From: Casimicrobium huifangae
GTDB taxonomy: Bacteria; Pseudomonadota; Gammaproteobacteria; Burkholderiales; Casimicrobiaceae
Assembly: GCF_009746125.1 (NCBI RefSeq)
Contig: NZ_CP041352.1
Location: forward strand, 957,847 to 1,021,846
Direction: 5' to 3'
DNA: 64,000 nt
The notes below the pieces were generated by a model. It did no database searches, was not told where the DNA came from, and saw only the letters and a program-made list of their open reading frames with translations. Every line of letters begins with the position of its first letter. Position 1 is the first letter of the stretch. Below are positions 47,508-64,000 of this stretch, in pieces. The position numbers and the translations under genes were made by a program.

Positions 47508-50500
47508 ATGACGTACGCCTTTGCCGAAAAGAAACGCATCCGCAAGAGCTTCGGTTCGCGCGCCCCGGTCCTGCCGGTGCCCTACCTGCTCCAAACCCAG
47601 CTTGTCTCCTACAACGAGTTTTTGCAAGTAGGCGTCAAGACGCAGGATCGCAAGAACGTCGGCCTGGAGTCCGCATTCACGTCGATCTTCCCGATCGCGA
47701 GTCACAACGGATTCGCGAAGCTGGAGTACGTGCACTACACGCTTGGCACGCCGCCGTTCGATGTCGTCGAGTGCCAGCAGCGTGGTTTGACCTTTGCCGC
47801 ACCAGTTCGAGCCAAGGTGCGTCTGATCATTTACGATCGCGAGGCGGCGAAAGACACGGTCAAGGAAGTTAAGGAATCCGAGGTCTACATGGGCGAAATC
47901 CCGCTCATGACCGAAAACGGCTCGTTTGTCATCAACGGGACCGAGCGCGTGATTGTTTCCCAGCTGCACCGCTCGCCCGGCGTGTTCTTCGAGCATGACA
48001 AGGGCAAAACGCACAGTTCCGGCAAATTGCTGTTCTCCGCGCGCGTCATTCCGTATCGCGGCTCGTGGCTTGACTTCGAGTTCGATCCGAAGGATTACCT
48101 CTACTTCCGTATCGACCGCCGCCGCAAGATGCCGGTAACGATCTTGCTCAAGGCGCTTGGTCTGTCCGACGAGGAAATCCTGGCGCGCTACTTCAAGTTC
48201 GACGATATCTACTTCACGCCGAAGGGCAACGAGCTCGCGTTCGTGCCGGAACGTTTGAAAGGTGAAGTCGCCCGTTTCGACATTACTACGCCTGACGGCA
48301 CCATCGTCGTGGCTAAGGACAAGCGCGTCACTGCCAAGCACGTGCGCGACCTGCAAAACTCGAAAGTCGAACGCTTGGGTCTGCCGACCGAAGAGGTGCT
48401 TGGTCGTATCGTCGCGGCCAATGTTATCGACAAGGAAACCGGCGAGGTTCTAGTCAAGGCTAACGAGGAGCTGACCGAGGAGTCTCTGAAGAAACTGGTC
48501 GAGGCCGGCGTTGACCACATCCGCACGCTTTACATCAATGAGCTGGATGAAGGTCCGTGGATCTCGATGACGCTCAAGACGGATGATGTCCCCGACAAGA
48601 CGACAGCTCGTGTCGCAATCTACCGCATGATGCGCCCAGGTGAGCCGCCGACGGCAGAAGCGGTGGAGGCGCTGTTCCAGCGCCTGTTCTTCAATGAGGA
48701 CACCTACGATCTGTCGCGCGTGGGGCGCATGAAGTTCAATCGTCGCGTTGGCCGCGATACGATTGACGGCCCGATGGTGCTCACCCACGACGATATCCTC
48801 GATACCGTCAAGATCATCTGTGATTTGCGTAACGGACGCGGTCAGGTGGATGACATCGACCATCTCGGCAACCGTCGCGTTCGCAGCGTAGGCGAGCTGG
48901 CCGAGAACCAGTTCCGCAGCGGTCTTGCCCGCGTTGAGCGTGCAGTGAAAGAGCGCCTCGGTCAGGCCGAAAGCGAAAACCTGATGCCGCACGACCTGAT
49001 CAACGCGAAGCCTATCTCTGCCGCGATCAAGGAGTTCTTTGGCTCCAGCCAGCTGTCGCAGTTCATGGACCAGACCAATCCGTTGTCCGAGATCACGCAC
49101 AAACGTCGCGTCTCGGCGCTGGGTCCGGGTGGTTTGACTCGTGAGCGGGCTGGCTTTGAGGTGCGTGACGTACACCCAACGCACTATGGTCGCGTATGCC
49201 CGATCGAGACGCCGGAAGGTCCGAACATCGGCCTGATCAACTCACTGGCCCTGTTCGCACGTGTTAACGACTACGGCTTCATTGAAACACCGTATCGCAA
49301 AGTGGTCGACAGCAAGGTGACGGACGAAATCGCTTACCTCTCGGCCATCGAAGAAAGCAATTACGTGATCGCCCAGGCGAACGCACCGCTCGATGCGAGC
49401 GGTCACCTGACTGGCGAATTTGTCGCCTGCCGTATCAAGGGCGAGTCGACCCTGATGCCGCCATCAGAAGTGACGTACATGGACGTGGCGCCGTCGCAGA
49501 TCGTCTCGGTGGCTGCCTCGCTGATCCCGTTCCTCGAGCACGATGACGCGAACCGCGCATTGATGGGCTCCAACATGCAACGTCAGGCAGTTCCTTGCCT
49601 GCGTCCGGAAAAGCCGTTTGTTGGCACCGGTGTGGAACGCACAGCCGCCATTGACTCCGGCACTGTTGTCACTGCCCGTCGCGGTGGCAAGGTGGACTAC
49701 GTTGACGCGTCGCGTGTCGTGATTCGCGTCAACGACGCCGAGGCGGCAGCTGGCGACGTTGGTGTCGATATCTATAACTTGGTCAAGTACACGCGCTCCA
49801 ACCAGAACACCAATATCAATCAGCGGCCGCTGGTGAAGATCGGTGACAAGCTCGCCAAGGGTGACGTCATTGCTGACGGTGCCTCGACAGACAAAGGCGA
49901 ACTTGCTCTCGGCCAGAACATGCTGGTCGCATTCATGCCATGGAACGGCTACAACTACGAAGACTCGATCCTGATCTCCGAGCGCGTGGTTGCACAGGAC
50001 CGTTACACGTCGATTCATATCGAAGAGCTGACCGTAGTCGCCCGTGACACCAAGCTTGGTCCGGAAGAAATCACTCGCGATATCTCGAGCCTTGGTGAGG
50101 CACAGCTGACGCGCCTCGATGAATCGGGCATTGTCTACATCGGCGCTGAAGTCGAAGCGGGCGATGTGCTCGTGGGCAAGGTGACACCCAAAGGCGAAAC
50201 CACGCTTACGCCGGAAGAAAAGTTGCTGCGAGCGATCTTCGGTGAAAAGGCCAGTGACGTGAAGGACACCTCGCTGCGCGTCCAATCGGGCATCGCTGGC
50301 ACGGTGATCGACGTCAAGGTTTTCACCCGAGAAGGTATCGAACGTGACAAGCGCGCTCAACTGATCATTGACGAAGAGCTCCGCGGCTACAAGAAGGATC
50401 TGGCGGACCAACTGCGCATCGTCGAAAACGACACGTTTGAGCGCCTTGAACGTCTCCTGATCGGCAAGATCGCCAGCGGCGGCCCGAAGAAGCTTGCCAA

Positions 50501-51581
50501 AGGCACCAAACTCGACAAGGAGTACCTCGCGTCAATCGGGCGTTACGACTGGTTCGACCTTCGCATGGCGGACGACGACGTTGCCCGGCAACTTGAAGGC
50601 GTCCGCGACAGCCTGACCGCGACCCGTCACAACTTTGACGCAGCGTTCGAGCAGAAAAAACGCAAGCTGACGCAAGGCGACGAGCTTCCAGCGGGCGTGC
50701 TGAAGATGGTCAAGGTCTATGTGGCTGTCAAGCGCCGGCTGCAGCCGGGCGACAAGATGGCTGGTCGTCACGGTAACAAGGGCGTGGTCTCCAAGATTGT
50801 TCCGGTTGAAGACATGCCCCACATGGCCGATGGCACCACGGTTGACGTTGTACTGAATCCGCTGGGCGTGCCGTCACGGATGAACGTGGGCCAGATTCTC
50901 GAGGTTCACCTCGGTTGGGCTGCTCGCGGCATTGGCAACAAGATTGACGCCATGCTCAAGCAGCAGGCAAACGTGAAGGAGATCCGCAGCTTCGTCGAAA
51001 CGCTTTACCAGGATGTTGGCGCGAAGCAGGACCTCAATTCGCTCAACGACTCTGAGGTTGGCGAACTCGCGAGCAACCTGCGGCACGGGGTCCCGTTTGC
51101 GACACCGGTGTTCGACGGCGCAACCGAGGGCGAGATCAAGGACATGCTCCGACTGGCCAGCCTTCCGGAGTCCGGTCAGATCACGCTGTACGACGGACGC
51201 ACTGGTGAGGCATTTGATCGCCCGGTGACTGTTGGTTACATGCATGTGCTCAAGCTGCATCACCTGGTCGACGACAAGATGCACGCCCGTTCGACCGGCC
51301 CGTACAGCCTGGTGACTCAGCAACCGCTGGGCGGCAAGGCACAGTTCGGTGGCCAGCGCTTCGGTGAAATGGAAGTGTGGGCACTCGAAGCCTACGGCGC
51401 AGCTTACACGCTGCAAGAAATGCTGACGGTCAAGTCCGACGACGTGACCGGTCGCACCAAGGTGTACGAGAACATCGTGAAGGGCGAGCACAAGATCGAG
51501 GCCGGCATGCCTGAATCGTTCAATGTGCTGGTCAAGGAAATCAGGTCGCTCGGCATCGACGTCGACCTTGAGCGCAAGTAA
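47508..51581 (+). CDS. rpoB: DNA-directed RNA polymerase subunit beta
   Basis: The 1357-residue subunit starts [16 protein letters not shown], close in length to E. coli RpoB. The rifampicin-binding region reads [18 protein letters not shown] and [13 protein letters not shown], with none of the common resistance substitutions. Other landmarks are [14 protein letters not shown] and the C-terminal [19 protein letters not shown]. The ATG follows TTGAGGAACAC. Confidence 0.99.
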   Translation: MTYAFAEKKRIRKSFGSRAPVLPVPYLLQTQLVSYNEFLQVGVKTQDRKNVGLESAFTSIFPIASHNGFAKLEYVHYTLGTPPFDVVECQQRGLTFAAPVRAKVRLIIYDREAAKDTVKEVKESEVYMGEIPLMTENGSFVINGTERVIVSQLHRSPGVFFEHDKGKTHSSGKLLFSARVIPYRGSWLDFEFDPKDYLYFRIDRRRKMPVTILLKALGLSDEEILARYFKFDDIYFTPKGNELAFVPERLKGEVARFDITTPDGTIVVAKDKRVTAKHVRDLQNSKVERLGLPTEEVLGRIVAANVIDKETGEVLVKANEELTEESLKKLVEAGVDHIRTLYINELDEGPWISMTLKTDDVPDKTTARVAIYRMMRPGEPPTAEAVEALFQRLFFNEDTYDLSRVGRMKFNRRVGRDTIDGPMVLTHDDILDTVKIICDLRNGRGQVDDIDHLGNRRVRSVGELAENQFRSGLARVERAVKERLGQAESENLMPHDLINAKPISAAIKEFFGSSQLSQFMDQTNPLSEITHKRRVSALGPGGLTRERAGFEVRDVHPTHYGRVCPIETPEGPNIGLINSLALFARVNDYGFIETPYRKVVDSKVTDEIAYLSAIEESNYVIAQANAPLDASGHLTGEFVACRIKGESTLMPPSEVTYMDVAPSQIVSVAASLIPFLEHDDANRALMGSNMQRQAVPCLRPEKPFVGTGVERTAAIDSGTVVTARRGGKVDYVDASRVVIRVNDAEAAAGDVGVDIYNLVKYTRSNQNTNINQRPLVKIGDKLAKGDVIADGASTDKGELALGQNMLVAFMPWNGYNYEDSILISERVVAQDRYTSIHIEELTVVARDTKLGPEEITRDISSLGEAQLTRLDESGIVYIGAEVEAGDVLVGKVTPKGETTLTPEEKLLRAIFGEKASDVKDTSLRVQSGIAGTVIDVKVFTREGIERDKRAQLIIDEELRGYKKDLADQLRIVENDTFERLERLLIGKIASGGPKKLAKGTKLDKEYLASIGRYDWFDLRMADDDVARQLEGVRDSLTATRHNFDAAFEQKKRKLTQGDELPAGVLKMVKVYVAVKRRLQPGDKMAGRHGNKGVVSKIVPVEDMPHMADGTTVDVVLNPLGVPSRMNVGQILEVHLGWAARGIGNKIDAMLKQQANVKEIRSFVETLYQDVGAKQDLNSLNDSEVGELASNLRHGVPFATPVFDGATEGEIKDMLRLASLPESGQITLYDGRTGEAFDRPVTVGYMHVLKLHHLVDDKMHARSTGPYSLVTQQPLGGKAQFGGQRFGEMEVWALEAYGAAYTLQEMLTVKSDDVTGRTKVYENIVKGEHKIEAGMPESFNVLVKEIRSLGIDVDLERK

Positions 51582-51603
51582 CTCGGAAGTCAAAGGAATA
51601 TCC

Positions 51604-55800
<4,197 letters not shown>

Positions 55801-55807
55801 TGAACTC

Positions 55808-55838
55808 CTCGTGCCCTGCCGATTGGTCGGAGCACGAG
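55808..55838 (+). terminator. Hairpin after rpoC, possible terminator
   Basis: CTCGTGC (55808-55814) pairs with GCACGAG (55832-55838) with an inner CCGA/TCGG helix. No T-run follows. A second short stem, GCCGCT/AGCGGC (55846-55866), lies next to it. Confidence 0.4.
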
Positions 55839-55873
55839 ATCAGGAGCCGCTTGACGCTTGAGCGGCCACCCTA

Positions 55874-55903
55874 TTGACGAAAATCGAGACTGCAGGCTAT
55901 AAT
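55874..55903 (+). promoter_or_regulatory. Sigma-70 promoter of the rpsL operon
   Basis: TTGACG (55874-55879) and a consensus TATAAT (55898-55903) are separated by 18 bases. It lies about 65 bases before rpsL and should drive rpsL-rpsG-fusA-tuf and perhaps the S10 operon. Confidence 0.8.
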
Positions 55904-55968
55904 CGCGGTCTTTTCCAAGCTTGGTTGCCAACAGTAGCGGCCAAGTTCAACAAAAACGAAGGCTAAAT

Positions 55969-56346
55969 ATGCCAACCATCAATCAGCTCGTACGCCAAGG
56001 GCGTACACCGGTCGTTGCCAAGAGCAAGAGTCCGGCGCTTGAAAAAGGCCCGCAAAAACGCGGCGTGTGTACTCGCGTGTACACGACGACCCCGAAAAAA
56101 CCGAACTCGGCGCTGCGAAAAGTGGCTAAAGTGCGATTGACCAATGGTTTCGAGGTCATCTCGTACATCGGTGGCGAAGGGCACAATCTGCAGGAGCACT
56201 CGGTGGTCCTGATCCGCGGCGGTCGTGTCAAAGACTTGCCAGGTGTGCGCTATCACATGGTTCGTGGTTCGCTGGATACTGCTGGCGTCAAAGACCGCAA
56301 GCAGTCGCGCTCGAAGTACGGCGCCAAAGCACCGAAAAAAGCTTAA
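55969..56346 (+). CDS. rpsL: Small ribosomal subunit protein uS12
   Basis: The ATG at 55969 gives [12 protein letters not shown], the family start; 16 codons of open frame upstream are ignored. The 125-residue protein has [18 protein letters not shown] with the Lys linked to streptomycin sensitivity, and [13 protein letters not shown]. It monitors decoding in the ribosomal A site. Confidence 0.98.
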   Translation: MPTINQLVRQGRTPVVAKSKSPALEKGPQKRGVCTRVYTTTPKKPNSALRKVAKVRLTNGFEVISYIGGEGHNLQEHSVVLIRGGRVKDLPGVRYHMVRGSLDTAGVKDRKQSRSKYGAKAPKKA

Positions 56347-56369
56347 GTTCAGCCCGGGTGTCCCGGTTC

Positions 56370-56393
56370 AAGCGCCCGATTGTCGAGGCGCTT
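56370..56393 (+). promoter_or_regulatory. Hairpin in the rpsL-rpsG gap
   Basis: AAGCGCC (56370-56376) pairs with GGCGCTT (56387-56393). In E. coli S7 binds the rpsL-rpsG spacer to control translation; this hairpin is in the right place, but the match to the S7 site was not tested. Confidence 0.35.
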
Positions 56394-56416
56394 CACTCAT
56401 TTTTAGGATGGTTTAA

Positions 56417-56887
56417 ATGCCTCGCCGTCGTGAAGTACCCAAACGCGACATCCTGCCGGATCCGAAGTTTGGCAATGTCGAAATCTCCAAATTCATGAAC
56501 GTCATCATGACCGCCGGCAAGAAGGCTGTTGCGGAACGCATCGTGTATGGCGCGCTGGACATCATCAGCAAAAAAGGCGGCAAGGACCCGCTGGAAGTAT
56601 TCTCCACCGCGCTCGGCAACGCCAAGCCGATGGTTGAAGTGAAGAGCCGCCGTGTTGGCGGCGCCAACTTCCAGGTGCCTGTTGAGGTGCGTCCGTCGCG
56701 CCGTTCGGCGCTCTCGATGCGCTGGATCCGTGACGCTGCTCGCAAGCGTGGTGAAAAGTCGATGGGCGCGCGTCTCGCAAACGAGCTGCTCGAGGCTTCC
56801 GAAGGTCGTGGTGGCGCCGTGAAAAAGCGTGAAGAAGTGCATCGCATGGCCGAAGCCAACAAGGCGTTCTCCCACTTCCGTTTTTAG
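56417..56887 (+). CDS. rpsG: Small ribosomal subunit protein uS7
   Basis: The 156-residue protein starts [20 protein letters not shown] and has [15 protein letters not shown] and [11 protein letters not shown]. It starts assembly of the 30S head by binding 16S rRNA and is an autoregulator of the str operon in E. coli. Confidence 0.98.
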   Translation: MPRRREVPKRDILPDPKFGNVEISKFMNVIMTAGKKAVAERIVYGALDIISKKGGKDPLEVFSTALGNAKPMVEVKSRRVGGANFQVPVEVRPSRRSALSMRWIRDAARKRGEKSMGARLANELLEASEGRGGAVKKREEVHRMAEANKAFSHFRF

Positions 56888-56938
56888 TTTTTACCCTTCG
56901 GCGTCGTCACAAGCGATGTCCGAGTATTGGTGACCGTT

Positions 56939-59035
56939 ATGCCCCGTACTACTCCCATCGAACGCTATCGCAACATTGGCATTTCCGCGCACATTGACGC
57001 GGGCAAGACCACGACCACCGAGCGCATCCTGTTCTACACGGGCGTTTCGCACAAGATCGGCGAGGTGCATGACGGCGCCGCGACGATGGACTGGATGGAA
57101 CAGGAGCGTGAGCGCGGCATCACCATTACGTCTGCCGCGACGACCTGCTTCTGGAAGGGGATGGACAAAAACTTTCCCGAGCATCGCATCAACATCATCG
57201 ACACCCCGGGGCACGTCGACTTTACGATCGAAGTCGAGCGTTCCATGCGCGTGCTTGACGGTGCCTGCATGGTCTATTGCGCCGTGGGTGGCGTTCAGCC
57301 GCAGTCCGAGACCGTGTGGCGCCAGGCCAACAAATACAAGGTGCCGCGTCTCGCGTTCGTCAACAAGATGGACCGCACGGGCGCCGATTTCTTCAAGGTC
57401 TATGACCAGATGAAGGCTCGCCTCAAGGCGAACCCGGTGCCGATGCAGGTGCCAATCGGCGCTGAAGAAAACTTCCTGGGCGTGATCGATCTCGTCCGCA
57501 TGAAGGCGATCTTCTGGGACGAGGCTTCGCAGGGCATGAAGTACGAAGCCCGTGATATTCCGGACGACCTCAAGGCCAAGGCCGAAGAGTGGCGCTCGAA
57601 GATGGTTGAAAGCGCTGCTGAAGCCAACGAAGAGCTCATGAACAAGTACCTCGAAAACGGGGATCTGGACGCTGCTGACATCAAGCAGGGCATTCGCCTG
57701 CGCACGATCGCCAGCGAAATCGTCCCGATGTTCTGCGGCTCCGCGTTCAAGAACAAGGGCGTGCAAGCCATGCTCGACGCCGTTATCGAATACATGCCGG
57801 CTCCGACGGACATCCCCCCGGTCTCGGGTATGGATGACGACGACAAACCCGTCGAGCGCAAGGCATCCGACGAAGAAAAATTCTCGGCACTCGCGTTCAA
57901 GATCATGACCGACCCCTACGTCGGCCAGCTGATCTTCTTCCGTGTGTATTCGGGCGTCGTGCAATCGGGCGACACGATCTACAACCCGGTCAAGGGCAAG
58001 CGCGAGCGCATCGGTCGCCTGCTGCAGATGCACGCCAATGAGCGTGAAGAAATCAAGGAAGTCCGCGCTGGCGACATCGCCGCCGCGGTCGGCCTGAAGG
58101 AAGCCACGACGGGCGACACGCTGTGCGACCCCGCTTCGATCATCACGCTCGAGCGCATGGTGTTCCCGGAGCCGGTGATCTCGCAGGCTGTCGAGCCGAA
58201 GACCAAGGCAGACCAGGAAAAGATGGGTATCGCTCTGAGCCGTCTGGCCCAGGAAGATCCGTCATTCCGCGTTCGCACGGACGAAGAGTCCGGTCAGACC
58301 ATCATCGCCGGTATGGGCGAGTTGCACCTCGAAATCATCGTCGATCGTATGAAGCGCGAATTCGGTGTCGAAGCAAGCGTCGGCAAGCCACAGGTGGCTT
58401 ATCGTGAAACGATCCGCAAGGGCTCGGAAATCGAAGGCAAGTTCGTCAAGCAATCGGGTGGTCGTGGTCAGTACGGTCACGTCTGGCTCAAGCTGGAGCC
58501 GAACGAAGCCGGCAAGGGCTTCGAATTTGTCGATGCCATCAAGGGCGGCGTGGTTCCGCGTGAATACATCCCGGCCGTCAACAAGGGCGTCGTCGAAACG
58601 CTGACGAGCGGTGTGGTCGCTGGTTTCCCGGTCGTTGATGTCAAGGTCACGCTGTTCGACGGTTCGTACCATGAAGTGGACTCGAACGAAAACGCCTTCA
58701 AGATGGCCGCTTCAATCGCGTTCAAGGACGGTATGCGCAAGGCCAACCCGGTTCTGCTTGAGCCGATGATGGCTGTCGAAGTCGAAACCCCGGAAGACTA
58801 CGCTGGTACAGTGATGGGCGACCTGTCGTCCCGTCGCGGCATGGTGCAGGGCATGGACGACGTGCTGGGCGGCAAGATCATCAAGGCAGAGGTTCCGCTG
58901 TCCGAAATGTTCGGCTATTCCACGACGCTGCGTTCAGCTACGCAAGGCCGCGCAACGTATTCGATGGAGTTCAAGCACTACTCGGAAGCACCGAAGAACG
59001 TTGCCGAAGCCGTTACCAAGGCAAAGGCTGGCTAA
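56939..59035 (+). CDS. fusA: Elongation factor G
   Basis: The ATG at 56939 ([20 protein letters not shown]) is chosen because it aligns with the family N terminus; TTG and GTG codons lie just upstream in frame. The 698-residue GTPase has [23 protein letters not shown] and [10 protein letters not shown], then domains II to V with [12 protein letters not shown]. It catalyses ribosomal translocation. Confidence 0.98.
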   Translation: MPRTTPIERYRNIGISAHIDAGKTTTTERILFYTGVSHKIGEVHDGAATMDWMEQERERGITITSAATTCFWKGMDKNFPEHRINIIDTPGHVDFTIEVERSMRVLDGACMVYCAVGGVQPQSETVWRQANKYKVPRLAFVNKMDRTGADFFKVYDQMKARLKANPVPMQVPIGAEENFLGVIDLVRMKAIFWDEASQGMKYEARDIPDDLKAKAEEWRSKMVESAAEANEELMNKYLENGDLDAADIKQGIRLRTIASEIVPMFCGSAFKNKGVQAMLDAVIEYMPAPTDIPPVSGMDDDDKPVERKASDEEKFSALAFKIMTDPYVGQLIFFRVYSGVVQSGDTIYNPVKGKRERIGRLLQMHANEREEIKEVRAGDIAAAVGLKEATTGDTLCDPASIITLERMVFPEPVISQAVEPKTKADQEKMGIALSRLAQEDPSFRVRTDEESGQTIIAGMGELHLEIIVDRMKREFGVEASVGKPQVAYRETIRKGSEIEGKFVKQSGGRGQYGHVWLKLEPNEAGKGFEFVDAIKGGVVPREYIPAVNKGVVETLTSGVVAGFPVVDVKVTLFDGSYHEVDSNENAFKMAASIAFKDGMRKANPVLLEPMMAVEVETPEDYAGTVMGDLSSRRGMVQGMDDVLGGKIIKAEVPLSEMFGYSTTLRSATQGRATYSMEFKHYSEAPKNVAEAVTKAKAG

Positions 59036-59049
59036 TTTGTAACCCCGAT

Positions 59050-59074
59050 GGCCACCGATCGTAGTGGCCGTTTT
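59050..59074 (+). terminator. Weak terminator/attenuator between fusA and tuf copy 2
   Basis: GGCCAC (59050-59055) pairs with GTGGCC (59064-59069) over an 8-base loop, followed by GTTTT. It could reduce read-through into tuf, which then would rely on copy 1 or an internal promoter. Confidence 0.5.
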
Positions 59075-59100
59075 GAACAGTAAATTAAGGAAACAAGATC

Positions 59101-60291
<1,191 letters not shown>

Positions 60292-60309
60292 CTGGTTTAG
60301 GACTCCACC

Positions 60310-60621
60310 GTGCAAAACCAGAAAATCCGTATTCGTCTCAAAGCTTTCGACTACAAGCTGATCGATCAATCGGCGTCGGAAATCGTTGAGACCGCCAAGC
60401 GCTCCGGTGCAATCGTTCGTGGCCCAGTGCCGCTGCCGACCCGTATAGAACGATTCGACGTGCTGCGTTCACCGCACGTCAACAAAACGTCGCGCGACCA
60501 ATTTGAAATCCGCACCCATCAGCGCCTGATGGATATCGTGGAGCCGAATGACAAGACTGTCGATCAACTGATGAAGCTGGATTTGCCGGCCGGTGTCGAT
60601 GTCGAAATCAAGGTTCAGTAA
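60310..60621 (+). CDS. rpsJ: Small ribosomal subunit protein uS10
   Basis: The start is a GTG at 60310, giving [19 protein letters not shown]. The 103-residue protein has [24 protein letters not shown]. Besides its 30S role, S10 (NusE) binds NusB and NusG. It lies 18 bases after tuf with no clear separate promoter, joining the str and S10 operons. Confidence 0.97.
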   Translation: MQNQKIRIRLKAFDYKLIDQSASEIVETAKRSGAIVRGPVPLPTRIERFDVLRSPHVNKTSRDQFEIRTHQRLMDIVEPNDKTVDQLMKLDLPAGVDVEIKVQ

Positions 60622-60643
60622 CAACTGAGCCAAACCCAAGCGA

Positions 60644-60665
60644 TGCCGGTCAATTGAAACCGGCA
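60644..60665 (+). promoter_or_regulatory. Hairpin between rpsJ and rplC
   Basis: TGCCGGT (60644-60650) pairs with ACCGGCA (60659-60665) over an 8-base loop. There is no T-run. It may be a regulatory or processing hairpin in the 99-base gap. Confidence 0.35.
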
Positions 60666-60720
60666 CCGAGCCCTCCAGTGTGCAAGCACGGGTAGCACGG
60701 AAAGAAAGAAGAGGTAAACC

Positions 60721-61350
60721 ATGAGTCTGGGACTCATCGGACGCAAAGTCGGCATGACACGCGTCTTCAATGATGACGGATCCGCGACTGCTGTCACGGT
60801 TATCGACGTCAGCAATAATCGCGTATCGCAGGTCAAATCTGCCGATAACGATGGTTATGCGGGTGTGCAGGTAACCTTCGGCGACAAGCGCGCAAGCCGC
60901 GTCAACAAGTCACAAGCGGGGCATTTCGCGAAGGCTGGTGTACAGGCCGGTGCGATCACACGTGAGTTCCGCACCGAAGCGGGCGAGTTGAAGGCAGGAG
61001 CCGTTGTCGGCGCCGAAACCTTCACCGTCGGCCAGGAAGTGGACGTCACTGGTACCACCAAGGGCCGCGGCTTCACTGGTGTCATCCGTCGTCACAACTT
61101 CAGCTCGAATCGCGCGTCGCACGGTAACTCGGTGACCACCCGCGCACCGGGTTCGATCGGTATGGCGCAGGATCCGGGTCGCGTTTTCCCGGGCAAGCGT
61201 ATGGCTGGCCAATACGGTAACGCACAGCGTACCGTGCAGGCACTGACCGTTGTTCGCGTCGATGCTGCTCGCGGTCTGCTGATGATCAAAGGCGCGGTAC
61301 CCGGTACGGCTGGCGGTCACGTCATCGTCAAACCGACGGTGAGGAGCTGA
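60721..61350 (+). CDS. rplC: Large ribosomal subunit protein uL3
   Basis: The 209-residue protein starts [20 protein letters not shown] after an AAGAGG ribosome-binding site. It has [16 protein letters not shown] and the glutamine-containing [18 protein letters not shown] loop that reaches toward the peptidyl transferase centre. rplD starts 2 bases after the stop. Confidence 0.98.
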   Translation: MSLGLIGRKVGMTRVFNDDGSATAVTVIDVSNNRVSQVKSADNDGYAGVQVTFGDKRASRVNKSQAGHFAKAGVQAGAITREFRTEAGELKAGAVVGAETFTVGQEVDVTGTTKGRGFTGVIRRHNFSSNRASHGNSVTTRAPGSIGMAQDPGRVFPGKRMAGQYGNAQRTVQALTVVRVDAARGLLMIKGAVPGTAGGHVIVKPTVRS

Positions 61351-61352
61351 TA

Positions 61353-61973
61353 ATGGAATTGCAAGTTATTGACGCGCAGGGCAAATCGGCGTCGACCGTA
61401 TCGGCGTCGGACGACGTCTTCGGTCGCGAATACAACGAGGCGCTCGTTCATCAGGTTGTGGTCGCGTATCAGGCCAATGGCCGTAGCGCCAACCGTGCGC
61501 AGAAGACGCGTGCCGAAGTTCGCCACTCGACCAAGAAGCCCTGGAAGCAAAAGGGTACAGGTAATGCTCGTGCCGGTATGACGTCCAGTCCGATCTGGCG
61601 TGGCGGCGGTCGTGCGTTCCCGAACAAGCCGGACGAGAATTTCTCGCACAAGGTCAATCGCAAGATGTATCGCGCCGGTATTGCTGCGATCTTCTCGCAA
61701 CTGGTTCGCGAAGACCGTCTGCATGTCGTCGAGTCGTTCGCAGTTGATGCTCCAAAGACCAAACTGGTTGCCGGCGCTCTCAAGGGCATGGGCGTCAGCG
61801 ACGCGCTGATCGTGACCGATTCCGTGGACAACAACCTGTTCCTGGCGGCACGCAATCTGCCGCATCTCGCTGTTGTCGCGGCACACAATGTCGACCCGGT
61901 CAGCTTGCTCGCGTTCAACCGCGTGCTGCTCACCAAGGCCGCTATCGCCAAGATTGAGGAGTCATACAAATGA
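61353..61973 (+). CDS. rplD: Large ribosomal subunit protein uL4
   Basis: The 206-residue protein has [17 protein letters not shown] and the extended loop [19 protein letters not shown] and [15 protein letters not shown] that lines the exit tunnel. In E. coli L4 controls the S10 operon. Its stop overlaps rplW. Confidence 0.98.
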   Translation: MELQVIDAQGKSASTVSASDDVFGREYNEALVHQVVVAYQANGRSANRAQKTRAEVRHSTKKPWKQKGTGNARAGMTSSPIWRGGGRAFPNKPDENFSHKVNRKMYRAGIAAIFSQLVREDRLHVVESFAVDAPKTKLVAGALKGMGVSDALIVTDSVDNNLFLAARNLPHLAVVAAHNVDPVSLLAFNRVLLTKAAIAKIEESYK

Positions 61974-62266
61974 ATCAAAATCGTTTGATGACCGTTCTCC
62001 GCGCCCCGGTGATCTCCGAGAAGAGCACCTTTGTCGCCGAAAAGAACGAACAAGTCGTTTTCGAAGTGTTGCAAGATGCAACAAAACCCGAAGTCAAGGC
62101 AGCCGTCGAACTGCTCTTCAAGGTTCAGGTCGAGAGCGTGCAGATGCTCAACCGCCCTGGTAAGGTGAAGCGCTTCGGCCGCACCATGGGGCGTCGCAGC
62201 GATAGCCGTCGCGCCTATGTGTCGCTCAAACCCGGTCAAGAGATCAACTTCGGCGGGGAGGCGTAA
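61970..62266 (+). CDS. rplW: Large ribosomal subunit protein uL23
   Basis: The 98-residue protein overlaps rplD by 4 bases (ATGA). It has [16 protein letters not shown] and [14 protein letters not shown]23 lies at the tunnel exit and docks trigger factor and SRP. Confidence 0.97.
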   Translation: MNQNRLMTVLRAPVISEKSTFVAEKNEQVVFEVLQDATKPEVKAAVELLFKVQVESVQMLNRPGKVKRFGRTMGRRSDSRRAYVSLKPGQEINFGGEA

Positions 62267-62272
62267 TCCATC

Positions 62273-63109
62273 ATGGCACTCATTAAAGTCAAACCGACCT
62301 CTCCGGGCCGTCGCTCGCTGATCAAGGTTGTCAATCCGGACCTGCACAAGGGCGAGCCCTATGCGCCTTTGCTGGTTCCACAGAAACGTGGTTCTGGCCG
62401 CAACAACAACGGCCACATCACTACCCGTCACAAGGGCGGCGGTCACAAGCATCACTACCGCATCGTCGACTTCCGTCGCAACAAGGACGGCATCCCGGCC
62501 AAGGTGGAGCGTCTGGAATATGATCCAAACCGCAGCGCGTTCATCGCCTTGGTTCTTTACGCTGATGGCGAACGTCGTTATGTGCTGGCCCCGAAAGGCC
62601 TGACTGCAGGCGATTCGATCCAGAGCGGCGCCGAGGCAGCGATTAAGGTAGGTAATGCCCTGCCGATCCGCAATATCCCGGTGGGCACGACGATTCATGC
62701 GATCGAACTGCAACCTGGCAAGGGAGCCCAAATTGCCCGATCGGCTGGTGCTTCGGTGCAGCTGATGGCTCGTGAAGGTATCTATGCGCAGATCCGTTTG
62801 CGCTCAGGTGAAGTTCGCAAGGTGCACGTTGACTGCCGAGCCACGATCGGTGAAGTCGGCAACGGTGAGCACTCGCTCCGTGTCATCGGCAAGGCTGGTG
62901 CCAATCGCTGGCGTGGTATTCGCCCGACGGTGCGCGCCATCTCGATGAACCCGGTGGACCACCCGATGGGTGGTCGTACCAACGGCGGTGGCGGACGTCA
63001 TCACCCGGTATCGCCGTGGGGTCAGAAGGCCAAGGGTCTCAAGACGCGCACCAACAAGCGCACTGACAGCATGATTGTCCGCACCCGTCATGCGGCCAAG
63101 AAGGGTTAA
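62273..63109 (+). CDS. rplB: Large ribosomal subunit protein uL2
   Basis: The 278-residue protein starts [20 protein letters not shown] and has [20 protein letters not shown] and [19 protein letters not shown], with the conserved His near the peptidyl transferase centre. Confidence 0.98.
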   Translation: MALIKVKPTSPGRRSLIKVVNPDLHKGEPYAPLLVPQKRGSGRNNNGHITTRHKGGGHKHHYRIVDFRRNKDGIPAKVERLEYDPNRSAFIALVLYADGERRYVLAPKGLTAGDSIQSGAEAAIKVGNALPIRNIPVGTTIHAIELQPGKGAQIARSAGASVQLMAREGIYAQIRLRSGEVRKVHVDCRATIGEVGNGEHSLRVIGKAGANRWRGIRPTVRAISMNPVDHPMGGRTNGGGGRHHPVSPWGQKAKGLKTRTNKRTDSMIVRTRHAAKKG

Positions 63110-63114
63110 TCACA

Positions 63115-63393
63115 ATGGCACGTTCCGTTAAGAAAGGCCCGTTCGTCGACGGGCATCTGGCGAAAAAGGTCGAAGTGGCCCTCGCAAAAAATGACAAGAA
63201 GCCGATCAAGACCTGGTCGCGCCGGTCTACCGTTACGCCTGACTTCGTCGGGCTTACGATCGCCGTTCACAACGGCAAGGCGCATGTTCCGGTCTACGTG
63301 TCGGACCAGATGGTCGGTCACAAGCTTGGCGAATTCGCGCTGACCCGCGTGTTCAAAGGGCATCCGGCCGACAAAAAAGTCGCGAAGAAGTAA
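63115..63393 (+). CDS. rpsS: Small ribosomal subunit protein uS19
   Basis: The 92-residue protein starts [20 protein letters not shown] and ends [11 protein letters not shown]. It pairs with S13 in the 30S head. It starts 5 bases after rplB. Confidence 0.98.
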   Translation: MARSVKKGPFVDGHLAKKVEVALAKNDKKPIKTWSRRSTVTPDFVGLTIAVHNGKAHVPVYVSDQMVGHKLGEFALTRVFKGHPADKKVAKK

Positions 63394-63402
63394 GGGGCTG
63401 TC

Positions 63403-63732
63403 ATGCAAACTGTTGCCATCATGAAAGCCGCGCCAGTATCCGATCAAAAGGCCCGTCTGGTTGCAGACCAGGTCCGCGGCCTGCCAGTCGGCAAGGCGCT
63501 TAACCTGCTCGCGTTCAGCCCGAAGAAATCTGCGGTGCTGATCAAGAAAGTGCTTGAGTCGGCTATCGCCAACGCCGAGCACAACGACGGCGCCGACATC
63601 GACGAACTGAAGGTCAAGTCGATTTACGTCGACAAAGCCGTCGTCATGCGTCGTTTCGCTGCACGCGCCAAGGGCCGCGGTGCACGCCTGCTCAAGCAAA
63701 CCTGTCACATTCACGTGACCGTCGGGAACTAG
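63403..63732 (+). CDS. rplV: Large ribosomal subunit protein uL22
   Basis: The 109-residue protein has [20 protein letters not shown] and the hairpin end [19 protein letters not shown] that reaches into the exit tunnel. Confidence 0.98.
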   Translation: MQTVAIMKAAPVSDQKARLVADQVRGLPVGKALNLLAFSPKKSAVLIKKVLESAIANAEHNDGADIDELKVKSIYVDKAVVMRRFAARAKGRGARLLKQTCHIHVTVGN

Positions 63733-63740
63733 AGGTTCGT

Positions 63741-64000
63741 ATGGGTCAAAAAATCAATCCGACCGGATTCCGCCTTGCGGTGTCCCGCGCCTGGACCTCG
63801 AAGTGGTACGCCAACAGCAAGAACTTCGCGGACAAGCTGAACGAAGACTACAAGGTTCGCACCTTCCTTCTGAAGAAGCTGAAGAACGCGAACGTCAGCA
63901 AGGTCACCATCGAGCGTCCGGCGAAGAATGCCCGTATCACCATTCACAGCGCCCGTCCAGGTGTCGTGATCGGCAAGAAGGGTGAAGATATCGAAGCACT
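63741..64000 (+). CDS. rpsC: Small ribosomal subunit protein uS3, N-terminal part (cut by window edge)
   Basis: The ATG at 63741 starts [18 protein letters not shown], and 86 codons are visible before the window ends. [16 protein letters not shown] is the KH-domain GxxG loop. It continues the S10 operon after rplV with an 8-base gap. Confidence 0.96.
   Translation, partial: MGQKINPTGFRLAVSRAWTSKWYANSKNFADKLNEDYKVRTFLLKKLKNANVSKVTIERPAKNARITIHSARPGVVIGKKGEDIEA

Noticed and set aside
48960-49140. Possible rifampicin or streptomycin resistance changes in rpoB and rpsL
   Set aside because: The RpoB cluster residues and the Rps[10 protein letters not shown] segment read as sensitive type by comparison with known sequences.

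Overview
The window is a stretch of a betaproteobacterial chromosome with fairly high GC content. The evidence is gene order and protein sequence: a dcw cell-wall cluster ending in ftsZ-lpxC, then DciA-like, M23, secA and argJ, a yacG-zapD-coaE-pilD-pilC-pilB block, and a tRNA-tuf-secE-nusG-rplKAJL-rpoBC-rpsLG-fusA-tuf-S10 block. The family or genus cannot be fixed from the sequence alone. Nearly all of it is core genome. No insertion sequence, prophage, CRISPR array or toxin-antitoxin pair was seen.

Layout: (1) 1-4974 is accessory metabolism: the 3' end of a D-2-hydroxyacid dehydrogenase, an Ldh2-type dehydrogenase, and a reverse-strand pair of secreted DUF1800 and DUF1501 proteins. (2) 5433-21336 is the dcw cluster, mraZ-rsmH-ftsL-ftsI-murE-murF-mraY-murD-ftsW-murG-murC-ftsQ-ftsA-ftsZ. 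It is tightly overlapped and lacks ddl between murC and ftsQ. (3) 21496-29493 holds lpxC, a DciA-like gene (reverse), an M23 envelope peptidase, secA, argJ, a DUF815 ATPase and a Nudix hydrolase. (4) 29657-35188 (reverse) holds the type IV pilus genes pilB, pilC and pilD with coaE, zapD and yacG. (5) 35353-41733 holds ffh, ybiB, the siroheme genes cobA and cbiX, and the Entner-Doudoroff genes edd and eda (reverse). (6) 41810-64000 holds tRNA genes, tuf, secE-nusG, rplKAJL, rpoBC, the str operon with a second tuf, and the start of the S10 operon, cut off inside rpsC.

Together the genes build and divide the cell envelope, export proteins (secA, secE, ffh), and make the transcription and translation machinery. 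Regulation readable in the DNA includes TGGGN-type MraZ boxes before mraZ, a HexR-like operator on edd, an L10-type leader before rplJ, hairpin attenuators at nusG/rplK, rplL/rpoB and fusA/tuf, and good sigma-70 promoters for the tRNA-tuf and rpsL operons.

The least explained signals are: a degenerate dispersed intergenic repeat (five copies, all in the same orientation); a REP-like palindrome whose two arms supply the stop codons of convergent cbiX and eda; four genes with a -10-like hexamer 6-8 nt before the start codon and no Shine-Dalgarno (possible leaderless mRNAs); two divergent genes whose GTG start codons abut in a CACGTG palindrome; and two tuf genes that differ at only two synonymous positions by eye.
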